A stretch of 64,000 nucleotides of DNA. Source: an uncultured Prevotellaceae bacterium. Lineage in GTDB: Bacteria > Bacteroidota > Bacteroidia > Bacteroidales > Muribaculaceae. Below, in pieces: positions 16,112 through 24,748 of this stretch. A program made the translations under genes and the position numbers. The notes under the pieces are model-generated. The model had not been told where the DNA came from, ran no database searches, and saw only the letters and a program-made list of their open reading frames with translations. Each line of letters begins with the position of its first letter. Positions within the stretch are counted from its first letter, which is position 1. The stretch is from NCBI GenBank assembly GCA_900318535.1, contig ONKU01000001.1, positions 186,001-250,000 on the forward strand, read 5' to 3'.

Positions 16112-17218
16112 TTAAGGTAATTTACTATAAATCTCGTCATTTACCTCCTCAAGCCAGTCAGTTGTGGATCCCTGCTCGACCTTTGTCATATAAGTCAGAT
16201 GCTGGAACCAGCTGTCTCGGGCAGCGCCATGCCAATGCTTGACACCCTCGGGGATGGCGATTACAGTACCCGGCTTGAGCTCGACCGGAGCTTTGCCCCA
16301 TTCCTGATACCAGCCACGTCCATCGACACAGATGAGCACCTGCACCGCCTTGTGGTGAATGTGCCAGTTGTTGCGGCAGCCAGGCTCAAAAGTCACGTTG
16401 ACCGGGCCACCGTTCTGGGCATCCATCGGCGCCAGATAGCTGCTGCCAATGAAATATTTGGCATATTCACTGTTATAGTCTCCACGCGGCCATGTACCGT
16501 CGTTGGGACGGCCCTCATTGAAGGGCTCGCCATAGACGGCAGCAACAGCCTTGCGGGCACGCCATGCCTCGACCTGGCCTACAGTAGCCGCCAACACGTT
16601 GGGGATGGCATGGAGCTCTTCGTCGGTGACACCCATGTTGCGGGCACCCTTGACGTGGGCCAGCAGCTGTGGCTCACAGCCTTCAAGGGTAGCAATGGCA
16701 CTTACGGTCACGATCTCACGCTCGGGTTCGCTGAGCGTGTTACGGGCAAATATATCACCGAAGAGGTGTGCCTTGAGATAATAGTCGGTCTGAGGCGCAA
16801 AACTGTAGTTGAACGGTTGTCCCGACAAGCGGGTCTGCACCTCGGTGCCCTGCTTGAGGGCATCATAGTCCTCGGGCAGCGGAGCGGCATCGGGCCCGAA
16901 TTCTGTCGGTTTTCCGGCCTGCTCACGTTCAGCTACCACCTGCTGGAGCACGCCCAGAGCGTTGAGCGAACGAGGAAAACCCGTGTAAGCATACAGTTGC
17001 GAGAGTGCCTCCTTGGCCTGATTGACGGTGAGTCCGTCGTCAAGAGCAGTATTCAGGGCGGGAGCAAGTGCTTTGAGGTCACCTTTGGCCTCCAGTGCGG
17101 CAATAGTTGCCAGATGTTGTTTCTGGATGTTCATGGGAACTTGCGCTTGGAAATGAAACGAAGTCAACAAAATCAAAAGAACGGTGATTGAAATATTCTT
17201 CAACATAAACATCAGCAT
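16112..17218 (-). CDS. Exported CMD-cupin fusion protein
   Basis: A 368-residue protein with an N-terminal signal peptide (to about HFQAQ), a carboxymuconolactone decarboxylase-like (AhpD-type) region at about residues 30-230, and a C-terminal cupin domain. Seen: ATLEGCEPQLLAHVKGA in the CMD part, with one Cys rather than the CxxC of AhpD; cupin metal-binding histidines in NNWHIHHKAV and EGVKHWHG. It is the last gene of the redox operon: its ATG shares a base with the stop of the alcohol dehydrogenase gene, so translation is probably coupled (ATGs at 17212 and 17203 are alternatives). Function is unproven; oxidative stress or small-carbonyl metabolism is a guess from the neighbours. Confidence 0.88.
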   Translation of the reverse strand: MLMFMLKNISITVLLILLTSFHFQAQVPMNIQKQHLATIAALEAKGDLKALAPALNTALDDGLTVNQAKEALSQLYAYTGFPRSLNALGVLQQVVAEREQAGKPTEFGPDAAPLPEDYDALKQGTEVQTRLSGQPFNYSFAPQTDYYLKAHLFGDIFARNTLSEPEREIVTVSAIATLEGCEPQLLAHVKGARNMGVTDEELHAIPNVLAATVGQVEAWRARKAVAAVYGEPFNEGRPNDGTWPRGDYNSEYAKYFIGSSYLAPMDAQNGGPVNVTFEPGCRNNWHIHHKAVQVLICVDGRGWYQEWGKAPVELKPGTVIAIPEGVKHWHGAARDSWFQHLTYMTKVEQGSTTDWLEEVNDEIYSKLP

Positions 17219-18390
17219 TACAGGCAGTTGCGGAAAATCACCTCAATATCCTCTTGCTTCAAGGGAACAAAACCAGGCAACGTGCCACCCATGCACGCCT
17301 TGCGTGCCATGGTGGGAATGTGCTCGTCACCAATGCCTAACTCAGTGAAGCTGCTCTTCAGGCCCAACGTGCCAAAGAGGAATTCCTTGGTCTTCTCGAT
17401 AGCCTGGCGGGCGATGTCCATCGCAGGCTGATCAGGATTGATACCGAAGACGTTCACTCCGAACTGAACATACTTGCTTACGGTCTCTTCGCTCAGGCAG
17501 TATTCCATCCAGCGCGGGGTGATGATGGCAAGACCCAATCCATGAGTGATGTCATAGTAGGCCGACACCTCATGCTCCATCGGGTGACAGCTCCATGCCT
17601 GGCGCTTGCCGCCGTTCACAAAGCCGTTGATGGCCCATGACGAAGTCCACATCAAGTTGGCGCGTGCCTCATAGTTCTCAGGTTCCCGCATGGCGATGGG
17701 GGCATACTTGATGATGGTCTTCATCATGCCCTCCATGAAGCAGTCGAGCATATACAGGTCCTGATTCATGTTGAAATAGACCTCAAAGATGTGTGAAAGC
17801 ATGTCGGCTGCACCACAGGCAGTCTGGTAAGGACTCACCGTATAGGTCACAGTCGGGTCAAGGAAAGAAACCTTGGGCAACAAGGTGGGGCTCTCGACAC
17901 GACCAATTTTGTCATTGGTCTCGGGATTGCTGATGACGCCACCGGCATCCATCTCGCTACCCGTTGCCGAGAGTGTCAGCACACTGATGATGGGCAGAGC
18001 CTCGGTGATGGGTGCCCACTTCTCGGTGAAAAAGTCCCACGGGTCATGATCAACCATAGCACCGGCCGCCATGAACTTGGTGGCGTCGATGGTGGATCCG
18101 CCGCCCACGGCGAGCAGCACGTCGATGTTGTGCTCTTTGCACATCTGGGCACCGCGGCGCACGCTGTCGATGCGGGGATTGGGTTCGATGCCCGACAGTT
18201 CGAACAGTTCCATGCCGGCTTTCTTGACCTCGGCCACCACGGCGTCGTACAGACCCGTACGCTTGATTGAGCCGCCACCGTAGGTGAGCAGGACACGTTT
18301 ACCAAACTTTGCCAACTCCTCGCTGAGGTGCTGCAACTGATTCTCTCCAAAATAAACCTTGACAGGTATGTTATAAACGAAATTGTTCAT
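17218..18390 (-). CDS. Iron-containing alcohol dehydrogenase (YqhD/BdhA-like)
   Basis: A 390-residue cytoplasmic group III alcohol dehydrogenase that probably reduces aldehydes with NADPH. Seen: the nucleotide-binding GGGS pair (TYGGGSIKR near residue 40; AVGGGSTIDATKF near 97), and the metal-site histidines in ADMLSHIFEVYF, SCHPMEHEVSA and ITHGLGLAIITP. Length and motifs match YqhD/butanol dehydrogenases. It sits between the DUF362 gene (13-bp gap) and the CMD-cupin gene (overlapping). Its presence among exported flavodoxins suggests a role in aldehyde or electrophile stress, which is inference. Confidence 0.93.
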   Translation of the reverse strand: MNNFVYNIPVKVYFGENQLQHLSEELAKFGKRVLLTYGGGSIKRTGLYDAVVAEVKKAGMELFELSGIEPNPRIDSVRRGAQMCKEHNIDVLLAVGGGSTIDATKFMAAGAMVDHDPWDFFTEKWAPITEALPIISVLTLSATGSEMDAGGVISNPETNDKIGRVESPTLLPKVSFLDPTVTYTVSPYQTACGAADMLSHIFEVYFNMNQDLYMLDCFMEGMMKTIIKYAPIAMREPENYEARANLMWTSSWAINGFVNGGKRQAWSCHPMEHEVSAYYDITHGLGLAIITPRWMEYCLSEETVSKYVQFGVNVFGINPDQPAMDIARQAIEKTKEFLFGTLGLKSSFTELGIGDEHIPTMARKACMGGTLPGFVPLKQEDIEVIFRNCL

Positions 18391-18403
18391 CTATTTATCT
18401 AAG

Positions 18404-19348
18404 TTAGAGGTTAATAATGACGTAATTCTTGGTACCGAGGCCGATGTGCTCGGCCCAGTCGATGGTGTGGGTGCCGTGACGGCTATTGATGCGCTCAATC
18501 AGGGGTGCATTATCGTCACCAGCAGTTGCCTTGTGGTTCATCACCATCTGCACGCAGGCCCAGTCCAGAGCCACGGGGTCCAGGCTGGCCATGATGCCCA
18601 TGTCCTTGAGTTTGGGTTCCTCGGGAGAGCCGTCGCAGTCACAATCGACCGACATGTTGTTCATCACATTTATATATATAACACGTCCGCCCATGTAGTT
18701 ATGTACTGCCTGGGCCGCAGCAGCCATCGACTCGAGGAAATCGTCCTGTTCGGCAATCTGTTGCCACAGCTGGCCTGCATCACTGGTCTTGCCTGCGGTA
18801 TGGATATAAGCCTTGCCGGATGTGCTGGCAACGCCAATCGACGCATTTTTCAACACGCCGCCATAACCACCCATGGCATGGCCCTTGAAATGAGCCAGGT
18901 TGATCATCCAGTCATAATTGGCCAAGTGGTCGCCCACGATGTCATACTTAATGTGGGTGCGGTCCTTTACGGGAATGCGCATCTGGCCGTATTCGTCCAT
19001 GATATCCACGGCAAAGATGGAATCAAAGCCGTGCTCATGAATGGTCTGCCAATGCTTAGAAACATCTTGACGGGAACCGCCATAAGCAGTGCAGCACTCA
19101 ACGATTGTGCCATTCACCTCTTCCACTAGGTTGCGGATCAATGTGGGCTTGAGGTAATGGTTATTACCACCTTCACCAGTGCTGATTTTCACCGCCACGC
19201 GGCCTGTTGTCTCAACACCCAAGGCTTTGTAGATTTTCACTAGCGCTTCGGGGGTGATTTCTGACGTGAAATATACCTTACTTTGAGCGCTGGCCATGAG
19301 TGCCAACAGCGGCACCAACATGGCAAATAACGACAGTTTTCTATTCAT
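18404..19348 (-). CDS. Exported DUF362 protein
   Basis: A 314-residue protein of the DUF362 family (PF04015) with a signal peptide (MNRKLSLFAMLVPLLALMASAQ). Many DUF362 proteins carry a C-terminal 4Fe-4S ferredoxin module; this one ends without it, the only Cys cluster being VDCDCDGS. Seen: KISTGEGGNNHYLKP, LAHFKGHAMGGYGGVLKN and the closing GIMASLDPVALDWACVQM. The frame is open to 19375, which would overlap the upstream flavodoxin gene; ATG 19348 is chosen because it gives a clean signal peptide. The family's role is unclear. It is co-transcribed with two exported flavodoxins. Confidence 0.87.
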   Translation of the reverse strand: MNRKLSLFAMLVPLLALMASAQSKVYFTSEITPEALVKIYKALGVETTGRVAVKISTGEGGNNHYLKPTLIRNLVEEVNGTIVECCTAYGGSRQDVSKHWQTIHEHGFDSIFAVDIMDEYGQMRIPVKDRTHIKYDIVGDHLANYDWMINLAHFKGHAMGGYGGVLKNASIGVASTSGKAYIHTAGKTSDAGQLWQQIAEQDDFLESMAAAAQAVHNYMGGRVIYINVMNNMSVDCDCDGSPEEPKLKDMGIMASLDPVALDWACVQMVMNHKATAGDDNAPLIERINSRHGTHTIDWAEHIGLGTKNYVIINL

Positions 19349-19361
19349 AGACAAAAAGGAA

Positions 19362-19943
19362 TTAAAGTGAATCAATCCATGATTTCATCTCGGCCTCGCC
19401 CATATAGTTGAGGTTCTTGGGGTCCACCCAATTGGCACCGGGAGCCGAGGGCTTGAGATACTTCATCGTCTCACCGGCACCGCTGCCGCCCGAGGTGAAG
19501 AACGGCACGATTGTCTTGCCCGTCAAGTCATACTGCTCCAGGAAGGTGTTGATGATTGTCGGTGCGATGTACCACCAGATGGGATAGCCCACAAACACTG
19601 TGTCGTACTGCTCCATGTTCTCCACCTTATTGGCAATAGCGGGGCGACTGCTCTTGTCGGCCATTTCAACGCTGCTGCGGCTGGATTTGTCACGCCAATT
19701 CAAGTCAGCGGGTGTGTAGGGGACTTCGGGAACGATTTCATGCAGGTCGGCATTAGCCACCTTAGCCAGTTTGGTGGCGGCCTCCATAGTCGTGCCTGTT
19801 GCACTGAAGTAGGCCACCAGTGTCTTCTTACTGTTATTACTCATATCGTTGTTCTTGATGTTTTGCGCGCTAGCGGTCAGCCCGGCAAAAAGTGCCAAGC
19901 AACCGATAGCGATGGTTGTTAATAGAATATGCTTCATTTTCAT
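19362..19943 (-). CDS. Exported flavodoxin
   Basis: A 193-residue flavodoxin-fold protein with a signal peptide (KHILLTTIAIGCLALFAGLTASAQ), which is unusual because flavodoxins are normally cytoplasmic. Seen: the FMN phosphate loop VAYFSATGTTMEAA, GYPIWWYIAPTIINTFLE, and VPFFTSGGSGAGETM, placing it with the larger NAD(P)H-dependent or electron-donor flavodoxins. Its ATG overlaps the stop of the upstream gene (ATGA), implying coupling. ATG at 19937 is an alternative start. It likely carries electrons outside the cytoplasm for the same pathway as the DUF362 and CMD-cupin proteins. Confidence 0.92.
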   Translation of the reverse strand: MKMKHILLTTIAIGCLALFAGLTASAQNIKNNDMSNNSKKTLVAYFSATGTTMEAATKLAKVANADLHEIVPEVPYTPADLNWRDKSSRSSVEMADKSSRPAIANKVENMEQYDTVFVGYPIWWYIAPTIINTFLEQYDLTGKTIVPFFTSGGSGAGETMKYLKPSAPGANWVDPKNLNYMGEAEMKSWIDSL

Positions 19944-21049
19944 TTTGACAAGAGTTTATCAATAAGGTCCGTTACGTCTGCGATATTTACTGCCTCATCT
20001 CCATTGATGTCGGCAACCTGCTCATCGATGTGGGCACCACTGCCAAGCAGATAATCGATAAGCGCCGTCACGTCAGCGATATTGAGACTACCGTCACCGT
20101 CGACGTCACCTTCAACCGCCTCCGCAAGTTCAAATGTAACCGTCACGCTCCCACTGCCCAACGCTTCAGCCAAACCGGTAGGATCATTGATGGCGCCTAA
20201 TCGGGTATAAGCGTAGGTCGTCTCAAAAGTTTGATAGAACAAAACCAGGCAACTCCTGCCATAGAGCATGATGTCGCCGGCATGAATCATATCAGGAACG
20301 CTTTCATCGACAGTAAAAGTGTGACTCAAGTAATAGTACTTCTCATTACCGTTTAATTCTGACATATTGATTGTGAGCGGCAACAGTTCCCTGAAATCCT
20401 CGGCCGTGTTATTATCGGCAAGGGTGGCAGGAAAGACCTTGTCACCCACAATGACACGCATTGTGTTGGTCTTGGGAAGCTCAAAATCAAGTGTGTTGAG
20501 CCATTCGGCAGCCAACTGCTGCATTTGGGTGCGGTGATTGTAGTTGATGTGGAGCGGATCGCCAACAAAGACACTGTAAGGCAGGTAGTTGTGGGCATCA
20601 TTAACCACACCATTGATACCGCTGCTATAGCTCGTCACGGCCAAAGCGACCTGCTTGCTATCAAGTTTGTCAACATGGTCGTGCAGGAAGGTGAGCATCG
20701 GGTTGGCCATCTTGCCGTTCCACAGCGGGGTGCAGATGATAATGGCATCCCACTCGTCAAAACTCTCGACACTCGTTTTGATCTCAGGCCAGTTGCCGGC
20801 ATTGATCTGGCTGCGCTCGTTGTTAGCGTAGTTATAGGTCGTCTGGCTCTCGGGGCGAGGATAGTTGCCATGGTCCTCCACCTGGAGCAACGTACCACCG
20901 CACTCGTTGGCAATGTGCTGAGCCAACGTCTCGGTCACCCCGCTATAGGTGTAATAAACAACCAGCGTGCGAACTTGGCTGGCAGGCTCAGCCTCTGCCA
21001 CAGCAAACATCGTCATCACACAAGCAAAAAGCAATAATAGTTTTCTCAT
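19940..21049 (-). CDS. Exported flavodoxin-cyclophilin-like-dockerin fusion
   Basis: A 369-residue exported protein with three parts. After a signal peptide (to about VAEAE), residues ~26-190 form a flavodoxin domain (YTYSGVTETLAQ phosphate loop; CTPLWNGKMANP). Residues ~197-310 fit a cyclophilin-like beta domain (MRVIVGDKVFPATLADN; GDIMLYGRSCLVLFYQ). The last ~57 residues are a dockerin type I pair (DVDGDGSLNIADV and DINGDEAVNIADV, each with a full Ca2+ loop). It is the first gene of the redox operon, behind the promoter box at 21093-21100. The dockerin tail resembles those of the C10 peptidases next door. The partner that binds the dockerin is not visible here. Confidence 0.85.
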   Translation of the reverse strand: MRKLLLLFACVMTMFAVAEAEPASQVRTLVVYYTYSGVTETLAQHIANECGGTLLQVEDHGNYPRPESQTTYNYANNERSQINAGNWPEIKTSVESFDEWDAIIICTPLWNGKMANPMLTFLHDHVDKLDSKQVALAVTSYSSGINGVVNDAHNYLPYSVFVGDPLHINYNHRTQMQQLAAEWLNTLDFELPKTNTMRVIVGDKVFPATLADNNTAEDFRELLPLTINMSELNGNEKYYYLSHTFTVDESVPDMIHAGDIMLYGRSCLVLFYQTFETTYAYTRLGAINDPTGLAEALGSGSVTVTFELAEAVEGDVDGDGSLNIADVTALIDYLLGSGAHIDEQVADINGDEAVNIADVTDLIDKLLSK

Positions 21050-21092
21050 TTCAGTCTATACTCGGCATTTGTCTCAATAATTATTCACGATG

Positions 21093-21100
21093 CAAAATTA
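21093..21100 (-). promoter_or_regulatory. Promoter box of redox operon
   Basis: TAATTTTG on the minus strand, 43 bp before the ATG at 21049. It lies within the 338-bp divergent gap 21050-21387, in which no gene is seen; the middle part (about 21110-21300) holds nothing recognised. Confidence 0.5.
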
Positions 21101-21310
21101 TAGCAATTTCCTGTAATAACCCATACCAATATTACCCATATTTTTACCATAATTACTCATTCAACATTCATCAGCCCAGAGAACCGGAACTCAACAATCA
21201 ACCAAAGACTCTCCAAAGATCAGATTTACATTATCGTCGCTGTCATGCATATAACAAATTTCTTGTCAACGGATTTTTTGTAAGCAAAATCAACTTTTCG
21301 GCTGAATTTC

Positions 21311-21342
21311 TTTGGCATTTTATTAAACTTACACTAATTTTG
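21311..21342 (+). promoter_or_regulatory. Promoter of first C10 peptidase gene
   Basis: TTTG (21311-21314), a 20-bp spacer, then TAATTTTG (21335-21342): an exact match to the Bacteroidetes -33/-7 arrangement. A 45-base leader precedes ATG 21388. Confidence 0.7.
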
Positions 21343-21387
21343 GCAGCAAATAATCAAAAGTCAACATAATAATAAATATCAAAGATT

Positions 21388-23049
21388 ATGAGTTTTAAGA
21401 ATCTATTGAGTGCGTGCTTGCTCGCCTCATTGACGTCTATTAGTCTGAGCGTCAATGCAGCCACCATCAACGTCAACGTTGCCCGTCAAACAGCAAGCGA
21501 TTTTCTGAAAGTTCACGTTGCCACTACTCCCGGGTCGTTTAAGGCCCCATCGATGAGTGACTTGAAGCTTGCCTTTACTGAGTCTTCCTCGATTGACCAC
21601 AATGCCAATGCTTACTATGCCTTCAACATTAATGGTGGAGGTTTTATCATTATCGCTGGTGAGGACCGCGCCAACCAGGTGCTGGGCTACAGCGACAATG
21701 GCCATCTGGATTTCAACAACCTGCCTGATAACTTCAAGGCGCTGCTGAACAGCTACCAGGAGGAGATTGAATATCTGCAGTCGCACCCTGAACTGAAAGT
21801 GGCTCCTGCCGTCCGTACCGCTCGCGGAACCGGTATCGAGCCCCTGATTAAGACCAACTGGGGCCAGGAGATGCCTTACTACCTGCAATGCCCCATCTAC
21901 CAAGGCGAGTATTGTGTCGTGGGCTGTGTTGCCACAGCAATGGCTCAGGTGATGTATTACTGGCGTTATCCGACCAGCTGCAACGGCATCAGCTCCTATT
22001 ATTGCTATGACATTGGTCAGACGGTTCCCGCCCTGCCATCAACTACGTTTGATTACAGTTTGATGCTTCCGTCCTACTGCCACTGGGATTGGGACCTGAG
22101 CGAACTCATTCAGGACACCTATACCGATGAGCAGGCCCAGGAGGTAGCTAAACTTTCGCGCTACTGCGGCCAGGCAGTGGATATGGGTTACAGTCCTGAG
22201 GGCAGCGGTGCCTATACCTTCAGCCAGTTGGCAGCCATGAAAGACTTTGGCTACAGTTCTTCGGCCCATTCAGAGGAACGCAACGGCTGGTGGTCCAGCA
22301 ACTACACTACCGCCGAATGGGAAGCCCTGCTCAAACAGGAACTAGACCTGCGTCGCCCAATCCTGTACTCTGCCAACGACCCTGCAGCTGGCGGCCATGC
22401 CTTCATCTGCGACGGCTATAATGCAGAAGGCCTGTTCCACTTCAACTTCGGCTGGTACGGCACTTGCGACGGCTGGTACGCTTCCACCGCACTGAACATG
22501 ACTCACCGTGATGGTGATGTGCTTCACTTCAATTCTGGCCATGAGGTCTTGGTGGGCATGGTTCCTCCCGTCTATTGCATGATCTCGGCCGACGCCCTGA
22601 ATACCACCGACGAGCTGCTCGCCCTGGGTGATGTGATGACCGTCCAGGCCAGCAACGTCGACATCTTTACCAGCTATCCCAATCTCAACCTTCTTTTCTC
22701 GATCAACAACGATGCTGGCCGATTCCTGTCCACCAGCCAGGTAGTGAACGTAGTTACAGACAGCTTTGAGCAGGGCAGCACCGTGTCAAGTGCCATTACC
22801 CTTCCCACTACTCTGGAGAACGGATTCTACTCACTGCAATTCCGCTATTCCTATGGCTCCAACTCCCGAGTGAGCACACCGATTGACTGCGAGAGCGGTC
22901 AGCTCCAGGTCGTTGGACACCTTGCCCGTTACAACTCACGATTCACTATCGATGACGTGACCACAGCTATCGACTGGCTATTAACCGGAGAAAAACCTGG
23001 TGTGACCATCGAGGACGTAACCGAACTGATTGATGTCCTGTTGTCCTGA
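21388..23049 (+). CDS. C10 family cysteine peptidase with decayed dockerin tail
   Basis: A 553-residue secreted streptopain-like peptidase (MEROPS C10). Seen: a signal peptide (to about SVNA), a Spi/propeptide-like domain at about 25-140 (YYAFNINGGGFIIIAGEDRA), and the catalytic domain with Q160 (TNWGQ), C180 (CVVGCVATAMAQVM) and H337 (GGHAFICDGY). An extra ~110-residue beta domain follows from ~400. The tail (TIDDVTTAIDWLL; TIEDVTELIDVLL) keeps dockerin helices but has lost the Asp/Asn-rich Ca2+ loops seen in its two neighbours. It is first of three C10 genes. It likely degrades host or competitor proteins outside the cell. Confidence 0.92.
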   Translation: MSFKNLLSACLLASLTSISLSVNAATINVNVARQTASDFLKVHVATTPGSFKAPSMSDLKLAFTESSSIDHNANAYYAFNINGGGFIIIAGEDRANQVLGYSDNGHLDFNNLPDNFKALLNSYQEEIEYLQSHPELKVAPAVRTARGTGIEPLIKTNWGQEMPYYLQCPIYQGEYCVVGCVATAMAQVMYYWRYPTSCNGISSYYCYDIGQTVPALPSTTFDYSLMLPSYCHWDWDLSELIQDTYTDEQAQEVAKLSRYCGQAVDMGYSPEGSGAYTFSQLAAMKDFGYSSSAHSEERNGWWSSNYTTAEWEALLKQELDLRRPILYSANDPAAGGHAFICDGYNAEGLFHFNFGWYGTCDGWYASTALNMTHRDGDVLHFNSGHEVLVGMVPPVYCMISADALNTTDELLALGDVMTVQASNVDIFTSYPNLNLLFSINNDAGRFLSTSQVVNVVTDSFEQGSTVSSAITLPTTLENGFYSLQFRYSYGSNSRVSTPIDCESGQLQVVGHLARYNSRFTIDDVTTAIDWLLTGEKPGVTIEDVTELIDVLLS

Positions 23050-23110
23050 TACCATTTCATGAAACGCTTTATATAATTAACATAATCAACCTTATTAAAC
23101 ACATCACGTT

Positions 23111-24511
23111 ATGACGTTTAAACAAATCATGGGTTCACTGGCGTTTGCGGCGCTGGCAATGACAGCGCTCAACGTCAATGCTGGCAACATCAATGCCAAT
23201 GCTGCTCGTACTGTAGCCAGCAATTTTATTCACCAACAGGCAGCTAAGGGTTCTTTCAGATCCCATGTTGCCCTGAACGACATCAAACTCGTTCATGCCG
23301 AGGCATCGAGTGCCGTAAAAGATGCCAACGATTACTATGCCTTCAACCTCACAGGAGGCGGCTTCATCATCATTGCCGGTGAGGACCGCGCCGCCCAGGT
23401 GCTGGGTTACAGTGACCGAGGCCAGTTTGATTTCAATCACATGCCTTACGGCCTTCAAGGTCTGTTGAGCAGTTTCAAGGAAGAAATCGAGTTCCTGCAG
23501 ACCTACAAGGGAGACGACTTGGTTCCCGCACCTCAGTCGTTCAATGCCAGCAACGGTGTCGAACCCCTGATCAAGACAAATTGGGGCCAAGAAGACCCTT
23601 ATGACTGGCAGTGCCCCGTTTATCAGGGCCTTTACTCTGCCGTTGGTTGCGTGGCTACTGCGATGGCCCAGGTAATGAAGTACTGGCAATACCCTGAGGG
23701 CAGCGGCAGCCTTGACGGCTACTATTGCTCTAAAATCAGACAGAATGTGCCAGCGTTACCTGCCACCACATTTGACTACAGTCTGATGCTCAACTCATAC
23801 TGCCATTGGGATTATGATCTGCAGGAGCTCATCCAGGACACCTATACTGAGGCTCAAGGCAATGAGGTAGCCAAAATCAGCCGCTATTGTGGTCAAGCCG
23901 TTGAAATGCAGTATCACCCTGACGGCAGCGGCGCTTATACCCAAGACCAACGGAATGCCATGGTATCCTTTGGCTACCGTTCCAGCGCAAAATATGTGCA
24001 AAAGGGAGGCGGTAGCTGGTGGAGCCAAGGAAACTACACTACCGCGCAGTGGGAAGCCCTGATGAAGACCGAACTGGATGCCGGACGTCCCATCCTCTAT
24101 GCTGCAAGTGACACGGGTGGCGGCGCTGGACACGCCTTCATCTGCGACGGATACAATAGTGAGGGTAAATTCCACTACAACTTCGGTTGGTATGGCACGT
24201 GTGACGGCTGGTATGTCTCTACAGCGCTTAACATGACCCACCGTAGTGGTGATGAGTGCCATTTCAACTCTGGCCACGAAATGGTCACCGGCGTTCAGCC
24301 GCCTGAGGGCTGGCAACCTCCTGTTTCTCTCCAGCTGGGTGACGTTAATGGTGACAACGAGGTCAACATTGCCGATGTCACAGCATTGATCGATTACCTG
24401 TTAGGCAACAATGCCTCAACGAATATTCATCTTGAGGTGGCCGATATCAATGGCGACAACGACATCAACATCGCTGATGTAACCAAACTGATTGACCAAC
24501 TGCTGAATTAA
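23111..24511 (+). CDS. C10 family cysteine peptidase with dockerin
   Basis: A 466-residue secreted C10 peptidase, closely similar to the preceding gene over its first ~400 residues. Seen: a signal peptide (to about NVNA), an inhibitory propeptide-type domain, Q160 (TNWGQ), catalytic C180 (SAVGCVATAMAQ) and H341 (GAGHAFICDGY). It lacks the extra beta domain of its neighbour and ends in a full dockerin type I pair (DVNGDNEVNIADVTALID; DINGDNDINIADVTKLID). No separate promoter was recognised in the 61-bp gap, so it is probably transcribed with the first gene; a hairpin terminator follows at 24546. Confidence 0.93.
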   Translation: MTFKQIMGSLAFAALAMTALNVNAGNINANAARTVASNFIHQQAAKGSFRSHVALNDIKLVHAEASSAVKDANDYYAFNLTGGGFIIIAGEDRAAQVLGYSDRGQFDFNHMPYGLQGLLSSFKEEIEFLQTYKGDDLVPAPQSFNASNGVEPLIKTNWGQEDPYDWQCPVYQGLYSAVGCVATAMAQVMKYWQYPEGSGSLDGYYCSKIRQNVPALPATTFDYSLMLNSYCHWDYDLQELIQDTYTEAQGNEVAKISRYCGQAVEMQYHPDGSGAYTQDQRNAMVSFGYRSSAKYVQKGGGSWWSQGNYTTAQWEALMKTELDAGRPILYAASDTGGGAGHAFICDGYNSEGKFHYNFGWYGTCDGWYVSTALNMTHRSGDECHFNSGHEMVTGVQPPEGWQPPVSLQLGDVNGDNEVNIADVTALIDYLLGNNASTNIHLEVADINGDNDINIADVTKLIDQLLN

Positions 24512-24545
24512 AGCAATTCAGAAGTATTATAGACCAAACCCCAAG

Positions 24546-24585
24546 TCCGTTAGAGTTGACAATTGTCAATTCTAACGGATTTTTA
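24546..24585 (+). terminator. Terminator after second C10 gene
   Basis: A long stem (TCCGTTAGA opposite TCTAACGGA, with inner TTGACAATTGTCAA) followed by ATTTTTA. Confidence 0.8.
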
Positions 24586-24685
24586 TTGCGCACGATGTAT
24601 GGTTTATGGTAGCGGGCATGAGAAAAAAGAAAGTATCAATATGCTATTTTAGTTATAATTAGTGCTCAATTCCAAATTTAATGCC

Positions 24686-24693
24686 TATCTTTG
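24686..24693 (+). promoter_or_regulatory. Promoter box of third C10 gene
   Basis: TATCTTTG, 55 bp before ATG 24749; no convincing -33 TTG. It makes the third peptidase an independent unit from the first two. Confidence 0.5.
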
Positions 24694-24748
24694 CCACAAA
24701 TTCATCTCGATTAATACTTTTAATTAACAACCTAAACAATTACTGATT

